Assembly (NCBI GenBank): GCA_001830475.1
Contig: MIAC01000005.1
Coordinates: forward strand, 1 to 7,035
Direction of reading: 5' to 3'
Source: Rhodospirillales bacterium RIFCSPLOWO2_12_FULL_67_15
GTDB taxonomy: Bacteria; Pseudomonadota; Alphaproteobacteria; Rhodospirillales; 2-12-FULL-67-15
DNA length: 7,035 nt
Positions 5,265 through 7,035 of the stretch are shown here, piece by piece; the first letter of the stretch is position 1, and each line of letters starts with the position of its first letter. Under the pieces are notes generated by a model that was not told the origin of the DNA, made no database searches, and saw nothing but the letters and a program-made list of their open reading frames with translations. Position numbers and translations under genes: made by a program.

Positions 5265-5426
5265 ATGATGAGCTTTGATGAGAAAAACGCGCGTTTTCGG
5301 GGCTGTTTCGTGGTATATCAAGCTCTTAAGACCTTTTTGCCTTGTCGAAACCCCCTCCAAGATGCACCGAACCCGCCCGTAAGTTGCGCGTATCTTGAAG
5401 TTCTCGCGCCTCGGTCGGATGGCTAG
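5265..5426 (+). CDS. Doubtful 53-residue small ORF
   Basis: ATGATG at 5265/5268 follows a purine-rich AAGGAAGGTGAG, a plausible ribosome-binding site, and the frame is open to TAG at 5424. The product starts MMSFDEKNARFRGCFVVYQA, has three cysteines and a Pro-rich second half, and no membrane segment or motif I recognise. Third-position composition lacks the strong G/C bias of the neighbouring genes, which argues against a resident gene. Listed because the start signal and the promoter-like site upstream are reasonable. Confidence 0.2.
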   Translation: MMSFDEKNARFRGCFVVYQALKTFLPCRNPLQDAPNPPVSCAYLEVLAPRSDG

Positions 5427-5429
5427 ATG

Positions 5430-5438
5430 TGGTATGCT
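5430..5438 (+). promoter_or_regulatory. Weak candidate extended -10 for yebC
   Basis: TGGTATGCT fits an extended -10 (TG-n-TATGCT) and shares its hexamer with the zapA-operon candidate. At 17 bp upstream the -35 position reads CTCGGT, a poor match. A start near 5445 would leave a leader of about 65 nt before yebC. Low support. Confidence 0.22.
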
Positions 5439-5509
5439 TCGCGCCCCTTGGGGGCCGAGATGATGGGTTTCGAGGGCAACGTTAACGAATCGAAGGACGC
5501 TTTCGGGTC

Positions 5510-6259
5510 ATGGCCGGTCATTCCCAGTTCAAGAACATCATGCACCGCAAGGGCAAGCAGGACGCCAAGCGGGCCAAGGTATTCACCAAGATCATCCGCG
5601 AGTTGACCGTGGCGGCGCGCTCGGGCCTCCCCGATCCCGCCGCCAACCCGCGCTTGCGCGCAGCGATGCTCGCGGCGCGCGAGGCCAACATGCCCAAGGA
5701 CACCATCGAGCGCGCGATCAAGCGCGGCGCGGGCGGCGAGGAGGGTGCGGGCTTCGAGGAAGTGCGCTACGAGGGCTTCGGCCCGGGCGGTGTCGCCATC
5801 ATCGTCGAGGCGCTGACCGACAACCGCAACCGCACCGCGGGCGATATCCGCACCGCCTTCGGCAAGCACGGCGGCAGCCTCGCCGAGACCGGCAGCGTCG
5901 GCTTCATGTTCGAGCGCGTAGGCCACGTCCGCTATCCGGCGGCGCGCGCGGGCGCGGATGTCATGTTCGAAGCCGCGCTCGAGGCGGGCGCGACCGACGT
6001 GCGCTCGGACCAGGACGGCCACGAGATCGTCTGCGGCGCGGGCGAGTTCAACGCCGTGCGCGAGACGCTGGAGAGGAAATTCGGCGAGGCCGCCGAGGCC
6101 CGTCTCGACTGGCGGCCGACCAGCGCGGTCAGCGTCGCCGGCGAAACGGCCGAGAACCTGCTCAAGCTGCTCGAAACCCTCGAGGACAATGACGACGTGC
6201 AGCGGGTCGCCTCCAACTTCGAGGTTGCCGACGAGGTCATGGCGCGGTTGAGCGCGTGA
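5510..6259 (+). CDS. yebC: YebC/TACO1 family protein
   Basis: A 249-residue member of the YebC/PmpR/TACO1 family. Members were first described as DNA-binding regulators; more recent work links them to translation, including relief of ribosome stalling at difficult motifs, and mitochondrial TACO1 supports COX1 synthesis. The N-terminal signature [23 protein letters not shown] (1-23) is intact, followed by [43 protein letters not shown] (about 46-73), [23 protein letters not shown] (86-108) and [10 protein letters not shown]; domains 2 and 3 complete the normal length. The start is fixed by the signature; AAGGA lies 12 nt upstream, an unusually long spacing. It precedes ruvC, a common bacterial arrangement, but is separated from it by 145 nt holding an inverted repeat pair. 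Confidence 0.96.
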   Translation: MAGHSQFKNIMHRKGKQDAKRAKVFTKIIRELTVAARSGLPDPAANPRLRAAMLAAREANMPKDTIERAIKRGAGGEEGAGFEEVRYEGFGPGGVAIIVEALTDNRNRTAGDIRTAFGKHGGSLAETGSVGFMFERVGHVRYPAARAGADVMFEAALEAGATDVRSDQDGHEIVCGAGEFNAVRETLERKFGEAAEARLDWRPTSAVSVAGETAENLLKLLETLEDNDDVQRVASNFEVADEVMARLSA

Positions 6260-6284
6260 TTGAAAGTGCGAAATCGAATGGATA

Positions 6285-6377
6285 CACCCCCTCCCCCTAA
6301 CCCCCTCCCGCAAAGGGGAGGGGGGATTCAATAAAAATCCCCCTCCCTCCTTGCGGGGGAGGGTTGGGGTGGGGGGT
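6285..6377. repeat. Inverted pair of C/G-run intergenic repeats between yebC and ruvC
   Basis: Copy 1 (about 6285-6328) is a run of CCCCCT blocks, then GCAAA, then GGGGAGGGGGG and ATT. Copy 2 (about 6336-6377) is close to its reverse complement, starting AATCCCCC and ending GGGTTGGGGTGGGGGG. The two meet at a short A/T spacer (6329-6335), so the region can form one long hairpin. Copy 1 also folds alone: 6301-6309 pairs with 6316-6324. Copy 2 folds alone via CCCTCCC/GGGAGGG (6341-6347 with 6357-6363). Such CCTCCC-CTTGCGGG-type repeats are common in GC-rich alphaproteobacteria. Possible effects are termination after yebC or mRNA processing. Confidence 0.8.
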
Positions 6378-6393
6378 GGCGAAAGGAAGCGAA

Positions 6394-6408
6394 ATGTTGG
6401 AGCTATGA
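6394..6408 (+). promoter_or_regulatory. Possible 4-codon leader ORF coupled to ruvC
   Basis: ATG at 6394 reads M-L-E-L and stops at TGA 6406-6408, which overlaps the ruvC ATG at 6405 as ATGA. An AGGA at 6384-6387 is six bases from this ATG but 17 from the ruvC ATG, so ribosomes could load here and restart at ruvC. A four-codon frame can easily arise by chance. Confidence 0.2.
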
Positions 6409-6926
6409 CACCGATGAGACTGATCGGACTGGATCCCGGCCTGCGCATCACCGGCTGGGGCGTGATCGAGATGGACGGCAACCGGCTCCGCCACGTCGCC
6501 GACGGCGGCGTGCGGAGCGACGAGGATTTGCCCCTGGCGCGGCGTCTGGCGCAACTTTACGACGGCCTCGCCGACGTCATCCGCCGCTTCCGCCCCGTGG
6601 AGGCGGCGGTCGAGGAGACCTTCGTCAACGTCAATCCGGTCTCCACCCTCAAGCTCGGCCAGGCGCGCGGAGTCGTGCTGCTCGTGCCCGCGCGCCTCGG
6701 GCTCGCGGTCGCGGAGTATCCGCCCAATCTGGTCAAGAAATCGGTGGTCGGCGCCGGGCACGCCGCCAAACAGCAGGTGCAGATGATGGTGCGAACGCTG
6801 CTGCCGGGCGCGGCGCTCGAATGCGCCGACGCGGCCGACGCGCTCGCCGTCGCCATCTGCCACGCCCACCATCGCGGCACCCATAACGCGATTGCGCGCG
6901 CGCTGAAAGCGGAGGCGGCGTCATGA
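6405..6926 (+). CDS. ruvC: Holliday junction endonuclease RuvC
   Basis: RuvC is the dimeric Mg2+-dependent resolvase that cuts Holliday junctions held by RuvAB in recombinational repair. The 173-residue product matches the length of E. coli RuvC. The RNase H-like fold starts [17 protein letters not shown], with catalytic Asp10; Glu70 lies in [11 protein letters not shown], and Asp142 and Asp145 lie in [17 protein letters not shown], giving the complete acidic tetrad. The Lys/Gln-rich [20 protein letters not shown] segment (110-129) is also typical. Start choice is uncertain: ATG 6405 (MTPMRL) has GGAG only 2 nt away, while ATG 6414 (MRL) has it 11 nt away; both keep every motif. Upstream in-frame codons fall inside the repeat and are rejected. 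The stop overlaps the ruvA start (ATGA), so the two are coupled. Confidence 0.96.
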   Translation: MTPMRLIGLDPGLRITGWGVIEMDGNRLRHVADGGVRSDEDLPLARRLAQLYDGLADVIRRFRPVEAAVEETFVNVNPVSTLKLGQARGVVLLVPARLGLAVAEYPPNLVKKSVVGAGHAAKQQVQMMVRTLLPGAALECADAADALAVAICHAHHRGTHNAIARALKAEAAS

Positions 6927-7035
6927 TCGCCAAGCTGCGCGGCACCGTGGATCAGGTCGGCGACGGGTTCGCGATCGTGGACGTGGGCGGGGTCGGCTAC
7001 CGGGTCGCGGGCGCGGCCAGCACGCTCGGCCGGCT
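6923..7035 (+). CDS. ruvA: Holliday junction helicase subunit RuvA (N-terminal 37 residues)
   Basis: RuvA tetramers bind the four-way junction and load the RuvB motor for branch migration. Only the start is present: [21 protein letters not shown] followed by GGVGYRV, the characteristic first strands of the N-terminal OB-fold domain (typical pattern MI..L.G.v...... vvv.v.GVGY.v). GGAGG at 6911-6915 is seven bases before the ATG, and the ATG overlaps the ruvC stop as ATGA. The frame is open to the window edge. ruvB would be expected next, outside the window. Confidence 0.95.
   Translation, partial: MIAKLRGTVDQVGDGFAIVDVGGVGYRVAGAASTLGR

Larger units (their letters stand above)
5073..5509. other. 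437-nt stretch with no confident gene
   Basis: In order it holds an AT-rich segment (5073-5150) with a weak AAGAT/ATCTT hairpin near 5075-5094 and a promoter-like site; a GC-rich hairpin cluster (5153-5258); a 14-bp palindrome AAAACGCGCGTTTT (5284-5297); a T5 run at 5334-5338 with no strong preceding stem; a CAAGAT/ATCTTG pair (5358-5363 with 5392-5397); and a GCCCC/GGGGC dyad near 5443-5455. Base composition differs sharply from the flanking genes. No tRNA fold was recognised. It could host a small RNA, a short protein gene or decayed repeats. Confidence 0.6.

Noticed and set aside
5073..5509. tRNA, tmRNA, RNase P RNA or SRP RNA gene in the gap
   Set aside because: No cloverleaf, no T-loop GTTCGA-type motif and no conserved signatures of those RNAs were found by eye.
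6285..6377. CRISPR-like array in the repeat region
   Set aside because: Only two inverted copies are present, with no spacers of regular length and no cas genes.
5423..6481. 352-codon minus-strand frame opposite yebC
   Set aside because: Shadow of yebC with Ala/Arg/His-rich sequence; its N-terminal part translates the C/G-run repeat.

Overview
The window looks like chromosomal DNA from a GC-rich alphaproteobacterium, most likely close to Rhodospirillales. The evidence is strong G/C preference at third codon positions, the zapA–ygfA pairing, a coiled-coil DUF4164-like gene beside zapA and divergent from gap, the yebC–ruvC–ruvA order, and intergenic repeats of kinds common in such genomes. No taxonomic marker gene is present, so this placement is inference.

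Left arm, minus strand (1-1229): gap (class I glyceraldehyde-3-phosphate dehydrogenase) is followed 7 nt downstream by the first 70 codons of an unrecognised small protein that runs off the window. A compact 190-nt region with divergent promoter signals separates gap from the plus-strand genes.

Plus strand (1420-2642): a tight operon encodes a DUF4164-like coiled-coil protein (TTG start), the Z-ring protein ZapA, and 5-formyltetrahydrofolate cyclo-ligase (YgfA). zapA and ygfA abut with no gap, so the usual site for 6S RNA in related bacteria is empty.

Accessory insert (about 2606-3335): an AT-richer gene for a 199-residue protein carries an R-x4-H motif and resembles a HEPN-like helical protein. 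It lies between two oppositely oriented copies of one hairpin repeat. The first copy also supplies the last 11 codons and the stop of ygfA. This is the most interesting part of the window.

Plus strand (3400-5072): a YmdB-type metallophosphoesterase is followed 17 nt later by an isocitrate lyase/PEP mutase superfamily enzyme that lacks the usual lyase catalytic-cysteine loop. A 437-nt stretch without a confident gene follows (5073-5509). It holds an AT-rich promoter-like site with an embedded palindrome, a hairpin-rich segment with alternative pairings, and a weak 53-codon ORF.

Right arm (5510-7035): yebC (translation factor/regulator of the YebC/TACO1 family), a G/C-run inverted repeat pair, then ruvC and the start of ruvA, overlapping by ATGA. 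RuvC and RuvA belong to Holliday-junction processing; ruvB would be expected beyond the right edge.

Most of the window is housekeeping. No complete novel system is visible, and the candidates for novelty are the repeat-flanked HEPN-like gene and the 5073-5509 non-coding region.
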